NCBI RefSeq assembly: GCF_010983895.1
Contig: NZ_CP048836.1
Coordinates: forward strand, 806,001 to 870,000
DNA: 64,000 nt
DNA from: Nitrogeniibacter mangrovi
GTDB lineage: Bacteria; Pseudomonadota; Gammaproteobacteria; Burkholderiales; Rhodocyclaceae
Direction of reading: 5' to 3'
Part shown: in pieces, positions 52,582 to 63,017 of the stretch
Position numbering within the stretch: the first letter of the stretch is position 1
How the letters are laid out: every line of letters begins with the position of its first letter
Position numbers and translations under genes: made by a program
The notes under the pieces: generated by a model
Databases searched by the model: none
What the model was told of the DNA's origin: nothing
The model's input: only the letters and a program-made list of their open reading frames with translations

Positions 52582-53040
52582 ATGGAAGAGATATTGAGTC
52601 CGGATGCGACCCGTTTCGCGGCCCTGCTCGAGCGCCTGGCGCATGCGCACGGTATCGAGACCCTCGATCCGACCACGGTGGAGCCCTTTGGCGACGCGCC
52701 GGGCGACAGCCTGACCCTGCTGGTGGACGATGTCGCCCGCACGCCTGAAGTGTGGGACGTGGCGGTGGTGTTGCCCGAGGCGCTCAAGGCGGTGCATCGG
52801 CCGTTGCGTGCCGGCATCGCCGATGCCGAGGCCAGCCGCGCGTTGTCCGAGCGCTACGGGGTGCGGCGCTTCCCGGCCATGCTGTTCCGTCGCGATGGCG
52901 CGTATGTGGGCGCGGTGGAAGGCATGCTCGACTGGGGTTATCTGGTCGCCGCCATCGAGCGCCAGTTGGCCGCGCCGGCGAGCCGTCCGCCGAGCATCGG
53001 CATTGCGGTCCGCGGCCCGTCCGCGGGCGGTTGTCACTGA
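52582..53040 (+). CDS. hupG: HupG/HyaE thioredoxin-like hydrogenase chaperone
   Basis: 152-aa thioredoxin-fold protein lacking the CxxC. DVAVVLPEALKAVHRPLRAG and SERYGVRRFPAMLFRRDG (cis-Pro loop) are HyaE/HupG features. It holds the Tat-exported small subunit during assembly. Start at ATG 52582, 7 bp after GGAG; ATG 52579, overlapping the hupF stop, is possible. Confidence 0.87.
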   Translation: MEEILSPDATRFAALLERLAHAHGIETLDPTTVEPFGDAPGDSLTLLVDDVARTPEVWDVAVVLPEALKAVHRPLRAGIADAEASRALSERYGVRRFPAMLFRRDGAYVGAVEGMLDWGYLVAAIERQLAAPASRPPSIGIAVRGPSAGGCH

Positions 53041-53050
53041 GGGAGCGACC

Positions 53051-53905
53051 ATGTCCATGAAATCTTTCCCCCTCCCGGTCGTGGCCCTCGGTCCGGGGTC
53101 GCAGGAAGAAGACGAGGCACTCGAATACATCGCCGCGCCCGGCGAGATGACCACGTTCCAGACGCCCATGTTTCCCGACAGCGCAGACGCGCAGGCGCGC
53201 TCTGCCGCGCTCGGCGTGCTCGAGGATCTGCTCGGGCGCATGCAGCAGATGCGTTTCGGCCGCAATGTCGAGGTGGACCTGAGCGGGCTCGAGGCGCCGG
53301 CGCGCAAGCTGGTCAACGAGGCCCTGGGCGAAGGCGAGGTCAGCGCCACCGTGGCCGGCGAGCGGCCGGTCCGAGTTCAGGAGACGGTGTTTGCCGGGCT
53401 GTGGCGGGTGGTTTCCGAAGGTGCCGGCGACAGCGACCGGATCGATCGGGTCGAGGCCGGGCCGATGCCGTCGCTGGTGCTCAGCGCCGGGCGCGACGAG
53501 GCGCTGAAACACATTCCGGCGCCGGCCCCGGGTGAGGGCGTCATCAACGCGCCGGCGGTGCTCACCGAGCTGAACGAAGCGGTCGGCGCCCGCCGGCCCG
53601 GGGCGCCGGCGCACATCATCAACCTCACCCTGCTGCCCATGAGCCCGGAGGACCTGGACTATCTGGGCGCCAGCCTCGGGGTCGGCCCGGTGGTGATCCT
53701 CTCGCGCGGCTACGGCAACTGCCGCATCACCCGCACGCGCCTTCGCGACACCTGGTGGGTGCAGTACTTCAACAGCACCGACAAGCTCATCCTCAACACC
53801 ATCGAGGTGACCGACCTGCCCGACGTGGCGCCGGCGGCCCGCGAGGACGTGGAGGACAGCATCGAGCGGCTGGCCGAGTGGATCGACGCCCTGCGCCAGG
53901 ACTGA
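53051..53905 (+). CDS. hupH: HupH/HyaF hydrogenase expression protein
   Basis: 284-aa protein of the HupH/HyaF family, needed for small-subunit maturation under oxygen. FPLPVVALGPGSQEEDEALE, PGEMTTFQTPMFPD, INAPAVLTELNEAV and the C-terminal GYGNCRITRTRLRDTWWVQY are family motifs. GGGAG precedes the ATG, 10 bp after hupG. Confidence 0.92.
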   Translation: MSMKSFPLPVVALGPGSQEEDEALEYIAAPGEMTTFQTPMFPDSADAQARSAALGVLEDLLGRMQQMRFGRNVEVDLSGLEAPARKLVNEALGEGEVSATVAGERPVRVQETVFAGLWRVVSEGAGDSDRIDRVEAGPMPSLVLSAGRDEALKHIPAPAPGEGVINAPAVLTELNEAVGARRPGAPAHIINLTLLPMSPEDLDYLGASLGVGPVVILSRGYGNCRITRTRLRDTWWVQYFNSTDKLILNTIEVTDLPDVAPAAREDVEDSIERLAEWIDALRQD

Positions 53906-53939
53906 GGCCGGCCGATTCGACCCATCGAGGAGACACGCC

Positions 53940-54149
53940 ATGTTCGAAGGCAGCTACCTGGGAGACAACGCACGGATCGCCGACGAGGCCCGCCTCGAGT
54001 GCGGCATCTGCTGGCAGGTCTACGACCCCGCCGAGGGCGATCCGGTGTGGCAGATTCCGCCCGGCACGCCGTTCTCCGCGCTGCCGGCGCACTGGAGTTG
54101 CCCGAATTGCGACGCGCCGCGGGAAAAATTCATGGTGATCGAGTCCTGA
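53940..54149 (+). CDS. hupI: Hydrogenase-associated rubredoxin
   Basis: 69-aa rubredoxin with the iron ligands in LECGICWQVYDP (CxxC) and WSCPNCDAPREKFM (CxxC). Rubredoxins of hup operons (HupI/HoxR) act in Fe-S assembly of the small subunit in air. Follows hupH by 34 bp; hupJ starts 2 bp after its stop. Confidence 0.95.
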   Translation: MFEGSYLGDNARIADEARLECGICWQVYDPAEGDPVWQIPPGTPFSALPAHWSCPNCDAPREKFMVIES

Positions 54150-54151
54150 GC

Positions 54152-54646
54152 ATGGGCACGCCGGCCACCGTCTTCGCGGACGATCCGTCCGCCCCGGTGC
54201 AGGCTGCGTTCGCGCGCATCGGCCGCGAGCGCATGCGCGAGGTGCCGCTGTGCCATGCCGGCCTGAGCGTCGAGACGGTCGGTTTCACGCACTGGGACGG
54301 GCTGTGGGTGGGGGTGTTGATCACCCCCTGGGCGATGAACCTGATGGTGTTGCCCGGCGGCAGCGCGGCGTTCGCGCCGGTGCGGGTCGGGCACACGGTC
54401 GAGTGGGCGTTTCCCTCCGGTGCCTACGCCTTCATGGGGCACCAGGAGGACGGCCTGGGTGAATATCACTATTGCCCGCTGTTTTCGCCCATGGAGGCGT
54501 TCGAGGATCAGGCGGCGGCGCGTGCGGTGGCCGAGGAGGTGATGCAGTCCCTGTTCGCCGCCCCGGTGGCGCCGGCAACCGCACCCGGCGGAATGGATCG
54601 GCGGGCCTTCTTCCGTCGTGCCCTGGGCCGCGGGGCGCCGGCATGA
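54152..54646 (+). CDS. hupJ: HupJ/HybE-type hydrogenase assembly chaperone
   Basis: 164-aa protein. The HybE/HoxT/HupJ core includes VPLCHAGLSVETVGFTHWDG, LWVGVLITPWAMNLMVLPGG and EYHYCPLFSPMEAFED. The C-terminal GMDRRAFFRRALG looks like the usual conserved tail. Thought to help select or fold the small subunit before Tat export. Overlaps hupK by 4 bp. Confidence 0.92.
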   Translation: MGTPATVFADDPSAPVQAAFARIGRERMREVPLCHAGLSVETVGFTHWDGLWVGVLITPWAMNLMVLPGGSAAFAPVRVGHTVEWAFPSGAYAFMGHQEDGLGEYHYCPLFSPMEAFEDQAAARAVAEEVMQSLFAAPVAPATAPGGMDRRAFFRRALGRGAPA

Positions 54647-55752
54647 CCCCGGCCCCCCTGCAACTGATCGCCCGCTGTGCGGCGGGGCGGATCACCGGTG
54701 TGAGCGCACGCAATGGTCGGCCGTTTGCGGCGGCCCTGTTGTGCGGGCACGCGCCCGAACGGGCGGCCGACATGGCCGGTGCGCTGTTTTCGCTGTGTGG
54801 CGTGGCGCAGCGGCAGGCGGTGCTGGCCGCCTGCGCGGCCGCGCGTGGGACGGCCCGGCCGGTCGACGCGGCCGCCGGGCGGGCGGTGCTGCTCGAATCG
54901 GCGCAGTGGGATCTGTGGCGTCTGCTGCTGGACTGGCCGGCGTGGGCCGGCCTGCCTCCCGAACGGGCGCGTTTCACGGCCCTGCACCGGGCCCTGGGAC
55001 AGGCCGCCGACGCCCGTTCGGCAGCCGCCTGTGGTCAAATGGTGCTGGATTTCGTCGCCGAGGCCTTGCCCGGTGCCGACGATGGCGCGGGATCGTCGTC
55101 CGTCCGTTGCGAGGCCGGTGGCGGCCTCGTCGGGCGAATCCTCGCGGCCTTGCCGAGCGACGCATCCAACGCGGCAGCGGATGCCCCCGTGGCCGGATTG
55201 CCCCCCCTGTCGGCGGCCGGGTTCGTTGCCGCGCTGCCCCATGACTGGCCCGACGCCGCGTTCTGCCGCAGCCCGCATCTGTCGGGGCGGGTGTACGAGA
55301 CCGGCGCCCTGGCCCGGCATGCCGGCCATCCGTTCGTCGCCGGCCGGCTGGCCCGCGGCGAGCGGATCGCGGCGCGGCTGGCGGCCCGCGTCGTGGCGCT
55401 GGCGGCGTGTGGACGGCGCTTGCGTGACGGGGTGTCCGAGGCCGATGACGGGGTGCCGATCGACGCTACCCCCTTGCCGGATGGCGGCGGATTGGCCAAA
55501 GTGGAGACCGCACGGGGTGTACTGCTGCATGCAGTGCGTCTGGACGGTGCCCGGGTGGCGGACTACGCCATCGTGGCGCCCACGGAATGGAATTTTCGCC
55601 CCCTGGGTGCGTTCGAACACGAGGCGGCCGCTTGCGTCGGCCTCGCCCCCGACGCGGCCCGCCGGCGCCTCGAGGCGCTGGCCCTGGCGCTCGATCCCTG
55701 TGTGTCGTTCGATGTGCGTGTCCACACGGACGAGGAGGTGATTCATGCATGA
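54643..55752 (+). CDS. hupK: HupK/HoxV-type scaffold for the NiFe cofactor
   Basis: 369-aa protein distantly related to the large subunit but without its four Ni-binding cysteines; AACVGLAPDAARRRLEALAL and LDPCVSFDVRVHTDEE echo the large-subunit C-terminus, with only one Cys. HupK/HoxV is proposed to hold the Fe(CN)2CO intermediate before transfer to HupL. The start overlaps hupJ (ATGA) and the end overlaps hypA by 8 bp. Confidence 0.88.
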   Translation: MTPAPLQLIARCAAGRITGVSARNGRPFAAALLCGHAPERAADMAGALFSLCGVAQRQAVLAACAAARGTARPVDAAAGRAVLLESAQWDLWRLLLDWPAWAGLPPERARFTALHRALGQAADARSAAACGQMVLDFVAEALPGADDGAGSSSVRCEAGGGLVGRILAALPSDASNAAADAPVAGLPPLSAAGFVAALPHDWPDAAFCRSPHLSGRVYETGALARHAGHPFVAGRLARGERIAARLAARVVALAACGRRLRDGVSEADDGVPIDATPLPDGGGLAKVETARGVLLHAVRLDGARVADYAIVAPTEWNFRPLGAFEHEAAACVGLAPDAARRRLEALALALDPCVSFDVRVHTDEEVIHA

Positions 55753-56119
55753 AATGTCGCTGGCCGAAGGCATTCGCGGCATTGTCGAGGACTCGGCCCG
55801 TGAACAGGGCTTCACCCGGGTCAATGCCGTCGTGCTCGAAGTCGGCGCGCTGTCGTCGGTCGAGGTCGAAGCGCTGCGTTTCTGTTTCGACGTGGTGATG
55901 CGCGGCACGCTCGCCGAGGGCGCGCGGCTCGACATCGAACCGGTGCCCGGGCGTGGATGGTGCCTGCCCTGCGGTCAGACGGTGGACATCGCTGCCCTGT
56001 ACGATCCCTGCCCGGTGTGCGGCAGCTATCAGGTGCAGGCCACCGGTGGCACGGAAATGCGCGTGATCGCGCTGGATGTGGATGGGGCGCCGGAGCATGC
56101 GCCCCAGCAAGTGGAGTAG
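55745..56119 (+). CDS. hypA: Nickel metallochaperone HypA
   Basis: 124-aa protein. Begins [18 protein letters not shown] with the Ni ligand His2. The zinc site is formed by CLPCGQ and CPVCGSY. Delivers nickel with HypB. Overlaps the hupK end by 8 bp. Confidence 0.94.
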   Translation: MHEMSLAEGIRGIVEDSAREQGFTRVNAVVLEVGALSSVEVEALRFCFDVVMRGTLAEGARLDIEPVPGRGWCLPCGQTVDIAALYDPCPVCGSYQVQATGGTEMRVIALDVDGAPEHAPQQVE

Positions 56120-56123
56120 AGCA

Positions 56124-57107
56124 ATGTGTACAGTCTGTGGATGCGGTGCCGGCGAGGTGAGCATCGGGCGCGCAACGCCGCGCAAGGCGCCGAGCGCGGC
56201 GCCGACCACCGGGTTCAAGCCGGCCCCGGTCGCCGTGCCGGCGAGCCATGAACATCACCATGAACATGATCATGACCACGCACACGGGCATGCGCAGCCG
56301 GCCGCGAACGCGGGGGCGCTGCACTTCGGCGAAGGCCCGGCCCGCGCCCATGCGCCGGGTTTGTCGCAGGGGGAGATGGTGCGCATCGAGCGCGACATCC
56401 TCGGCAAGAACGACGCCCTGGCCGGCGACAACCGCCACTGGCTGACCGAACGCGGCGTGCTCGCGCTCAACCTGGTCTCCAGCCCCGGCTCGGGCAAGAC
56501 CACCCTGCTGTGCCGGACCATCGAGGCGCTGCGCCACCGGGTGCCGGTGGCGGTGATCGAGGGCGACCAGCAGACCGACTTCGACGCCGATCGCATCCGC
56601 GCCACCGGCGCGCCCGCCCTGCAGATCAACACCGGCAAGGGCTGTCACCTGGACGCCGCGATGGTGGCGCAGGCGCTGCCGCGTCTCGAGGTGGTCGACG
56701 ACAGCCTGTTGCTGATCGAGAACGTGGGCAACCTGGTGTGCCCGGCCGCCTTCGATCTGGGCGAGGCCCACAAGGTGGCCATCCTGTCGGTGACCGAAGG
56801 CGAGGACAAGCCGCTCAAGTATCCGGACATGTTCGCGGCGGCCGACGTGATGCTCCTCAACAAGGTCGATCTGCTGCCCTACCTGAGCTTCGACGCGGAC
56901 CGCGCCGTCGACTACGCGCTGCGGGTCAATCCGGCGCTGACGGTGTTCCGCGTCTCGGCCACCACCGGCGAGGGTTTCGACGCCTGGCTGGCGTGGATCG
57001 AGGCCGGCCTCGCGGCGCAGCGGCAGATGCGCCGGGCCGAGGTGGGTGCGCTCAAGGCGCGGGTCGCCGACCTGGAGCGCCAGTTGCGCCAGGCGCAGGA
57101 GGGTTGA
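56124..57107 (+). CDS. hypB: GTPase HypB, nickel insertion
   Basis: 327-aa protein with N-terminal high-affinity nickel motif [10 protein letters not shown], a His-rich store ([15 protein letters not shown], about 43-57) and a G3E GTPase domain with [10 protein letters not shown] (P-loop), [23 protein letters not shown] and [12 protein letters not shown]-terminal coiled helix (about 300-327) is an addition. Starts 4 bp after hypA. Confidence 0.95.
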   Translation: MCTVCGCGAGEVSIGRATPRKAPSAAPTTGFKPAPVAVPASHEHHHEHDHDHAHGHAQPAANAGALHFGEGPARAHAPGLSQGEMVRIERDILGKNDALAGDNRHWLTERGVLALNLVSSPGSGKTTLLCRTIEALRHRVPVAVIEGDQQTDFDADRIRATGAPALQINTGKGCHLDAAMVAQALPRLEVVDDSLLLIENVGNLVCPAAFDLGEAHKVAILSVTEGEDKPLKYPDMFAAADVMLLNKVDLLPYLSFDADRAVDYALRVNPALTVFRVSATTGEGFDAWLAWIEAGLAAQRQMRRAEVGALKARVADLERQLRQAQEG

Positions 57108-57111
57108 CGTT

Positions 57112-59442
57112 TTGGATGCTCCGGCCAATCGCTCCGTGCGCATGCTCGAACGCCGACGCGTCCGCGTGAGCGGGGTGGTGCAGGGGGTCGGCTTCCGCCC
57201 CTTCGTGTACCGCCTCGCGCAGGAACTCGATCTGGCGGGCTGGGTGCGCAACGATGCGCACGGCGTCGAGATGGAGGTGCAGGGCCTGCCCGGCAACATC
57301 TCGGCGCTGCTGGTGCGCATGGTCAAGGAGGCACCGCGACTGGCGCGGGTGGACCAGGTGGACACCTCGGGGCGCGCCCCCGACCTGGAGGATCGCGGCT
57401 TCACCATCCGGCCCAGTCGCGGCGGCGCCGTCACCACCGCCATCGGCGTGGACACGGCAGTGTGTCCGGACTGCCTGGCCGAGCTCTTCGATCCGACGGA
57501 CCGGCGCTGGCGCTACCCGTTCATCAACTGCACCCAGTGCGGCCCGCGCTACACCATCACCCATTCGCTGCCCTACGATCGCGCCAACACCAGCATGGCG
57601 CGCTTCGTCCAGTGCGAAGCCTGCCAGGACGAATACGACGCGCCCACCCACCGGCGCTTCCATGCCGAACCCAACGCCTGTCCGGTGTGCGGGCCGGCGC
57701 TGAGCTACTACCGCATCGACGGGGTGCGCGTGGCCACCCGCGATCCGGTGGCCGACGCGCTGCTCGCGATCCTGTCGGGCCAGGTCGTGGCGATCAAGGG
57801 GCTGGGCGGCTTCAATCTGGTGTGCGATGCGCGCAACCCGGAGGCGGTCGAGCGACTGCGCGCGCGCAAGGCGCGCGGCGGCAAACCCTTCGCCGTGATG
57901 GTGCTCAACGGTGCCTCGGCGCGGCGCTATGCCAGGCTCGATGCCGACGAGGCGGCCCTGCTCGACGGCCCGGAACGCCCCATCGTGCTGCTGGAAAAGC
58001 GCCCCGAGGCCGACCTGGACCTGTGGGGCGTGGCGCCCGAACTGGACCGGATCGGCCTGATGCTGCCGAACACGCCGCTGCACTACCTGCTGTTCCATGA
58101 CGAAGCCGGGCGTCCGGACGGGCGCGGCTGGCTCGACGCCGAGCAGCCCCTGGCCCTGGTCGTCACCTCGGCCAACCCGGGCGGTGAGCCGCTGGTCATC
58201 GACAATGAAGCGGCGATGCGCCGCCTCCAGGGACTGGCGGATTTCGTCCTCACCCATGATCGCGACATCCTGGTGCGCGCCGACGACAGCGTGATGCGCG
58301 TCGTCGACCGGGCGCCGATGAGTATCCGCCGCGGCCGCGGCTACACCCCGCAGGCGATCCGCATCGGCCGCAAGGGCCCGCCGGTGCTGGCGACCGGCGG
58401 CTATCTCAAGAACGCGATCTGCCTGACCCGGGGCGACGAGGCCTTTCTCTCCCAGCATGTGGGGGATCTGGACAACGCGGCCAGCTGCGTCGCCATGGAC
58501 GAGGCCATCGCCCACCTGAGCAAGGTGCTCGCCTGTACGCCCGAGTGGATCGCCTGCGACCGCCATCCGGACTTTCATGCCACGCGCGTGGCCCATGCCC
58601 TGGCGCAGGAACGCGGGCTGCCCCTCGTCGAGGTGCAGCATCACCACGCCCACATCGCGGCGGTGCTGGCCGAGCATGGCCTGACCGAACCGGCGCTCGG
58701 CCTCGCCCTCGACGGCGTCGGCCTCGGCGACGACGGCACGGCCTGGGGCGGCGAACTGCTGCACGTGGATGGTGCCCGCTGCGAGCGCCTCGGCCACCTG
58801 CGCCCGCTGCGCCTGCCCGGGGGCGATCGCGCCGCCCGTGAGCCCTGGCGCATGGCGGCCTCGGCGCTGTTCGCGCTGGGCCAGGCGGATCGCATCGCCG
58901 AGCGTTTCGGTCACCTGAAGGGCGCCGACCGGCTCGCCGGCATGCTCGAACGCGGCACCCGCTGCCCGCCGACCTCGAGCATGGGGCGCTGGTTCGACGC
59001 CGCCGCCGGCCTGCTCGGCGTCTGCGAGGTGATGCAGTACGAAGGCGAGGCCGCCATGCGGCTCGAAGCCCTGGCCGCCGGCTACGGCCCGGTACTGCCG
59101 CGCTATGGCAGCTGGTCCGTCGATCAGGACCGGGTGCTCGATCTGGGCGGCCTGCTCGCCGGCCTGGTGGACGAGACCGTGCCGGCGCGTGGGGCCGCCG
59201 TGTTCCACACCACCCTGATCGCCGCGCTCGAGCAGTGGGTGGCCGACGCGGCGCGGGCCACCGGCGTGCGCACCGTCGCGCTCGGCGGCGGCTGTTTTCT
59301 CAACGCCCTGGTGACCGAGGGGCTCACCCGCCGCCTCGGCACTCGCGGCCTCACGGTGCTGCGCGCCGGCCGGGCGCCCACCCACGACGGCGGCCTCGCG
59401 CTGGGGCAGGCCTGGGTGGCCATTGCCCACGCCATGGAGTGA
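57112..59442 (+). CDS. hypF: Carbamoyltransferase HypF
   Basis: 776-aa enzyme that makes the thiocarbamate on HypE from carbamoyl phosphate, source of the cyanide ligands. N-terminal acylphosphatase domain (VRVSGVVQGVGFRPFVYRLA), two zinc fingers (CPDCLAEL, CTQCGPRY, CEACQDEY, CPVCGP), a YrdC domain (AIKGLGGFNLVCDARNP) and a Kae1-like domain (VQHHHAHIAAVLAEHG; ALGGGCFLNALVTEGL). Start set at TTG 57112, 9 bp after AGGAGG in the hypB end; ATG 57142 gives 766 aa but lacks a ribosome-binding site. Confidence 0.93.
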   Translation: MDAPANRSVRMLERRRVRVSGVVQGVGFRPFVYRLAQELDLAGWVRNDAHGVEMEVQGLPGNISALLVRMVKEAPRLARVDQVDTSGRAPDLEDRGFTIRPSRGGAVTTAIGVDTAVCPDCLAELFDPTDRRWRYPFINCTQCGPRYTITHSLPYDRANTSMARFVQCEACQDEYDAPTHRRFHAEPNACPVCGPALSYYRIDGVRVATRDPVADALLAILSGQVVAIKGLGGFNLVCDARNPEAVERLRARKARGGKPFAVMVLNGASARRYARLDADEAALLDGPERPIVLLEKRPEADLDLWGVAPELDRIGLMLPNTPLHYLLFHDEAGRPDGRGWLDAEQPLALVVTSANPGGEPLVIDNEAAMRRLQGLADFVLTHDRDILVRADDSVMRVVDRAPMSIRRGRGYTPQAIRIGRKGPPVLATGGYLKNAICLTRGDEAFLSQHVGDLDNAASCVAMDEAIAHLSKVLACTPEWIACDRHPDFHATRVAHALAQERGLPLVEVQHHHAHIAAVLAEHGLTEPALGLALDGVGLGDDGTAWGGELLHVDGARCERLGHLRPLRLPGGDRAAREPWRMAASALFALGQADRIAERFGHLKGADRLAGMLERGTRCPPTSSMGRWFDAAAGLLGVCEVMQYEGEAAMRLEALAAGYGPVLPRYGSWSVDQDRVLDLGGLLAGLVDETVPARGAAVFHTTLIAALEQWVADAARATGVRTVALGGGCFLNALVTEGLTRRLGTRGLTVLRAGRAPTHDGGLALGQAWVAIAHAME

Positions 59443-59448
59443 TGAACG

Positions 59449-59694
59449 ATGTGTCTGGCGATTCCCGCCCGCGTGGTGGAACTGATGGACGAGGACATGG
59501 CCCGGGTGGACCTGGGCGGCGTGCGCAAGGAGATCTCCCTGGCGCTGGTCGATGAGGTCGCGCTCGGCGATTACGTGATCGTGCACGTGGGCTACGCGCT
59601 GTCGAAGCTCGATCCCGACGAGGCCGAGAAGACCCTGGCGCTGTTTGCCGAGTCGGGTCTCGACCTGCAGGCCATCGCCGAGGGCAGCGCATGA
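59449..59694 (+). CDS. hypC: HypC chaperone
   Basis: 81-aa protein starting [16 protein letters not shown] with the functional Cys2, and the OB-fold core [30 protein letters not shown]. With HypD it assembles the Fe(CN)2CO unit. Overlaps hypD by 4 bp. Confidence 0.95.
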   Translation: MCLAIPARVVELMDEDMARVDLGGVRKEISLALVDEVALGDYVIVHVGYALSKLDPDEAEKTLALFAESGLDLQAIAEGSA

Positions 59695-60833
59695 AGTACG
59701 TGGACGAATTCCGCGACGGCGAAGTGGCGGCCACGCTGGCCGAGGCCATCGCCCGCGAGGCCGACACCGGCCGCCGCTATGCCTTCATGGAGTTCTGCGG
59801 CGGCCATACCCACGCCATCTCCCGCTACGGCGTCACCGACCTGCTGCCGGCCAACGTGCGCATGATCCACGGCCCGGGCTGTCCGGTGTGCGTGCTGCCC
59901 ATCGGCCGCATCGACATGGCCATCCGCCTGGTGCTGGAGCGCCCGGAGGTGATCCTGTGCACCTATGGCGACTGCCTGCGGGTGCCGGCCTCCGACCGGC
60001 TCTCCCTGCTCAAGGCCAAGGCCCGCGGCGGCGACGTGCGCATGGTGTATTCGGCGGCCGACGCGCTCGCCCTGGCGCGCAAACACCCCGAGCGCGAGGT
60101 GGTGTTCTTCGCCATCGGCTTCGAGACCACCACGCCGCCCACGGCGCTGGTCATCAAGCAGGCGCAGCTCATGGGGCTCGCCAACTTCAGCGTCATCTGC
60201 AACCACGTGCTCACCCCCTCGGCGATCATGACCATCCTCGAATCGCCCGAGGTGCGCGAGCTGGGCACGGTGCCGCTGGACGGCTTCGTCGGCCCGGCGC
60301 ACGTGTCCACCATCATCGGCAGCCGGCCCTACGCCTTCTTCGCCGAGGAGTACCGCAAGCCGGTGGTGATCGCCGGCTTCGAGCCGCTCGACGTGATGCA
60401 GGCGATCCGCATGCTCATCCGCCAGGTGAACGAGGGCCGCGCCGAGGTGGAGAACGAATTCACCCGCGCCGTGAGCGAGGAAGGCAACCTCAAGGCCCAG
60501 GCGCTGGTGAGCGAGGTGTTCGAGCTGCGCCGCAGCTTCGAGTGGCGGGGCTTGCGCGAAGTGCCTTATTCGGCGCTGCGCATCCGTGCCGCCTTCGCCG
60601 CGCAGGACGCCGAGCGCAAGTTCGACCTGGCCTTCACCCCGGTGCCCGACAACAAGGCCTGCGAATGCGGCGCCATCCTGCGCGGGGTCAAGAAGCCCAC
60701 CGACTGCAAGATCTTCGGCACCGTGTGCACCCCGGAAAATCCCATGGGCTCGTGCATGGTGTCCTCCGAAGGGGCTTGCGCCGCGCACTACAACTACGGG
60801 CGCTTCCGCGACGTGCCCGTGGTCGCCGCCTGA
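59691..60833 (+). CDS. hypD: HypD iron-sulfur scaffold
   Basis: 380-aa [4Fe-4S] protein that with HypC builds the Fe(CN)2CO group. [26 protein letters not shown] and [11 protein letters not shown] are catalytic-region motifs. The cluster ligands lie in [20 protein letters not shown] and [20 protein letters not shown]. Length standard. Confidence 0.96.
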   Translation: MKYVDEFRDGEVAATLAEAIAREADTGRRYAFMEFCGGHTHAISRYGVTDLLPANVRMIHGPGCPVCVLPIGRIDMAIRLVLERPEVILCTYGDCLRVPASDRLSLLKAKARGGDVRMVYSAADALALARKHPEREVVFFAIGFETTTPPTALVIKQAQLMGLANFSVICNHVLTPSAIMTILESPEVRELGTVPLDGFVGPAHVSTIIGSRPYAFFAEEYRKPVVIAGFEPLDVMQAIRMLIRQVNEGRAEVENEFTRAVSEEGNLKAQALVSEVFELRRSFEWRGLREVPYSALRIRAAFAAQDAERKFDLAFTPVPDNKACECGAILRGVKKPTDCKIFGTVCTPENPMGSCMVSSEGACAAHYNYGRFRDVPVVAA

Positions 60834-60922
60834 GGCCGCCGGTCGTCATGCCCGCGGTCAAGGATGCCGCTCCTGCTGCCGTTAGTGCTGGGTGCACTAC
60901 GACTCAAAGGCAGGAGACAAGC

Positions 60923-62962
60923 ATGGGATTTTTCAGTCGATCCAGACAGGACAAGGCGCAGGCGGGCGCGGGCGTCGCCACCCTCAGCACCAGCTCGCGC
61001 GCCCTGGCCGGCGCGCTCGCCGGGCTGCGCATGCGGGCGACCTTCGTCGTGGGCTACGTGTCTCCGCACATCGATATCGACCAGGTCGCCGCGCAGATCC
61101 GGTCGCGCTTTCCGGACGCGGCCATGGCCCTGTGCTCGACCGCCGGCGAGCTGTGCGGCGAGAGCGGCGGCCTCTACTGCGGCACCGAAGGCAGCTGGGA
61201 CCGCATCGTGCTGCAATGCTTCGATGCCTCCATCGTTGCCCGTGCCCAGGTGGTCAGCACCCCGCTGGAGTGTGACGACCTGCGCCGGGGCGAGGTGGCG
61301 ATGCCGCTCAAGGCGCGCATCGAGCGCCTGGCGGGGCACATCGAGGGGCTCCGCACCGACATCGACATCGATCATCGCGACACCCTGGCCTATGTGCTGT
61401 TCGACGGCCTGTCCGCCTCCGAGTCCTTCTTCATGGAGGCGCTGTACGAGACCGGGCGCTTCCCCTGCCTGTTCGTCGGCGGTTCGGCCGGCGGCAAGCT
61501 CGATTTTCGCAACACCTACATCCACGACGGCGCGCGGCGGCTCGAGAACCATGCCCTGATCGCCTTCGTGAAGCTCGCGCCGGGGGTGCGTTTCGGCGTG
61601 CTCAAAAGCCAGAACTTCGCGCCCGCGGGTGAGCAGTTCAGCGTGCTGTCGGCCTCGGTCGAGCAGCGCTTCGTGAGCCAGGTGGTCGACAGCCGTGGGC
61701 AGATCCGCTCGCTCGTCGATGCCCTGTGCGAGGTGCTCGGCTGCGCGCCGGACGCGCTCGAAGCGCAGCTGGCCGAGTACTCCTTCGCGATCAAGGTGGG
61801 CAAGGAGCTGTTCGTGCGCTCGGTGTCGCAGATCGACCTGGACAACGGCCGTGTGCATTTCTACTGCGACCTGGCGCCGGGCGACGAGCTGCACCTGGTG
61901 CGCCGCACGAGCCTGGTGAGCACCACCGAGCAGGACATGCAGCGCTTCATGCAGGGCAAGCCGGGCAAACCGGTGGCCGGCATCCTCAACGACTGCATCC
62001 TGCGCCGCCTCTACAACGACCGCGAACTGGCGGGCATGGGGCGGGTGCTCGACGGCGTGCCGGTGGCCGGCTTCTCCACCTTCGGCGAGATCCTCGGCCT
62101 CAACCTCAACCAGACCCTGACCGCGGTCTTCTTCTTTCGGGTGGCGGCGGGGCAGCGTTTCCATGACGAGTACGTGGACAACTTCGTCGCCCACTACGGC
62201 GAGTTCAAGGCCTTCTTCCTGCGCCGCCAGGTGGCCAAGCTCAGCGGGCTGTCCAACGTGGTGGTGAGCCAGATCGAGGATTTCAAGCGCCAGCAGTTCG
62301 AGACCACGCTCGACCTGACCGGCCTGGACGATGCCATGGCACGGGTGTTTCAGGGCATGAACGACCTGGGCAGCGAACTGGCCAGCGCCCACGCCCTGCG
62401 CGAAGCCACGGCGGGCAAGCTGTCCGAGTGCGCCAACGACCTGTACGGGTCGATCGCCGAGCTGGGCGAGCATATCGGCGAGCAGGAATCCAGCGTGCAG
62501 CAGGCGTCCGGCTCTCTCGACCGGCTCACCGGGCGCGCCACCGAGGTGGCCAGCAGCGCGCGTCACCTGGCCGAAGCGAGCGGACGCATCCAGAGCGTGG
62601 TGGAGGCCATCCAGCAGATCGCCGACCAGACCAACCTGCTCGCCCTCAACGCCGCCATCGAGGCGGCGCGCGCGGGCGAGGCGGGGCGCGGCTTCTCGGT
62701 GGTGGCCGACGAAGTGCGCAAGCTGGCGGAGAAATCCCGCAACAGCGCCGACGACATCGGCCGCGACATCTCCCATCTGGCCGGCGAGATCGGCACCGTC
62801 GCCGAAGACATCGAGGCCCAGTCCTCCGGCGTGGAGGAGCTGTCGTCGCTGCTCGAAGCGATCAAGGCCTCGAGCGACCAGACCCACGGCACCGCGGAGC
62901 ACACGCGCCGCGTCGCCGACACCCTGAAGGACCTGACCCGAACGGAGTATTCGTCGCACTGA
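60923..62962 (+). CDS. Soluble FIST-domain methyl-accepting chemotaxis protein
   Basis: 679-aa chemoreceptor with no transmembrane segment. FIST_N (about 30-240: [24 protein letters not shown]) and FIST_C (about 250-400: [28 protein letters not shown]) form the sensory part. A coiled-coil signalling domain follows with the conserved MCP hairpin [20 protein letters not shown] and [20 protein letters not shown] (about 563-602). FIST domains are thought to bind small ligands, possibly amino acids. It sits between hypD (89-bp gap) and hypE (55-bp gap) on the same strand, so it is probably co-expressed with hydrogenase. CAGGAGA precedes the ATG. Confidence 0.92.
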   Translation: MGFFSRSRQDKAQAGAGVATLSTSSRALAGALAGLRMRATFVVGYVSPHIDIDQVAAQIRSRFPDAAMALCSTAGELCGESGGLYCGTEGSWDRIVLQCFDASIVARAQVVSTPLECDDLRRGEVAMPLKARIERLAGHIEGLRTDIDIDHRDTLAYVLFDGLSASESFFMEALYETGRFPCLFVGGSAGGKLDFRNTYIHDGARRLENHALIAFVKLAPGVRFGVLKSQNFAPAGEQFSVLSASVEQRFVSQVVDSRGQIRSLVDALCEVLGCAPDALEAQLAEYSFAIKVGKELFVRSVSQIDLDNGRVHFYCDLAPGDELHLVRRTSLVSTTEQDMQRFMQGKPGKPVAGILNDCILRRLYNDRELAGMGRVLDGVPVAGFSTFGEILGLNLNQTLTAVFFFRVAAGQRFHDEYVDNFVAHYGEFKAFFLRRQVAKLSGLSNVVVSQIEDFKRQQFETTLDLTGLDDAMARVFQGMNDLGSELASAHALREATAGKLSECANDLYGSIAELGEHIGEQESSVQQASGSLDRLTGRATEVASSARHLAEASGRIQSVVEAIQQIADQTNLLALNAAIEAARAGEAGRGFSVVADEVRKLAEKSRNSADDIGRDISHLAGEIGTVAEDIEAQSSGVEELSSLLEAIKASSDQTHGTAEHTRRVADTLKDLTRTEYSSH

Positions 62963-63017
62963 TCCGGCAGGGCGGCGCCGGCCGCCCGGGGGACGTGCGA
63001 GTTGCCAGAGAAGGACC

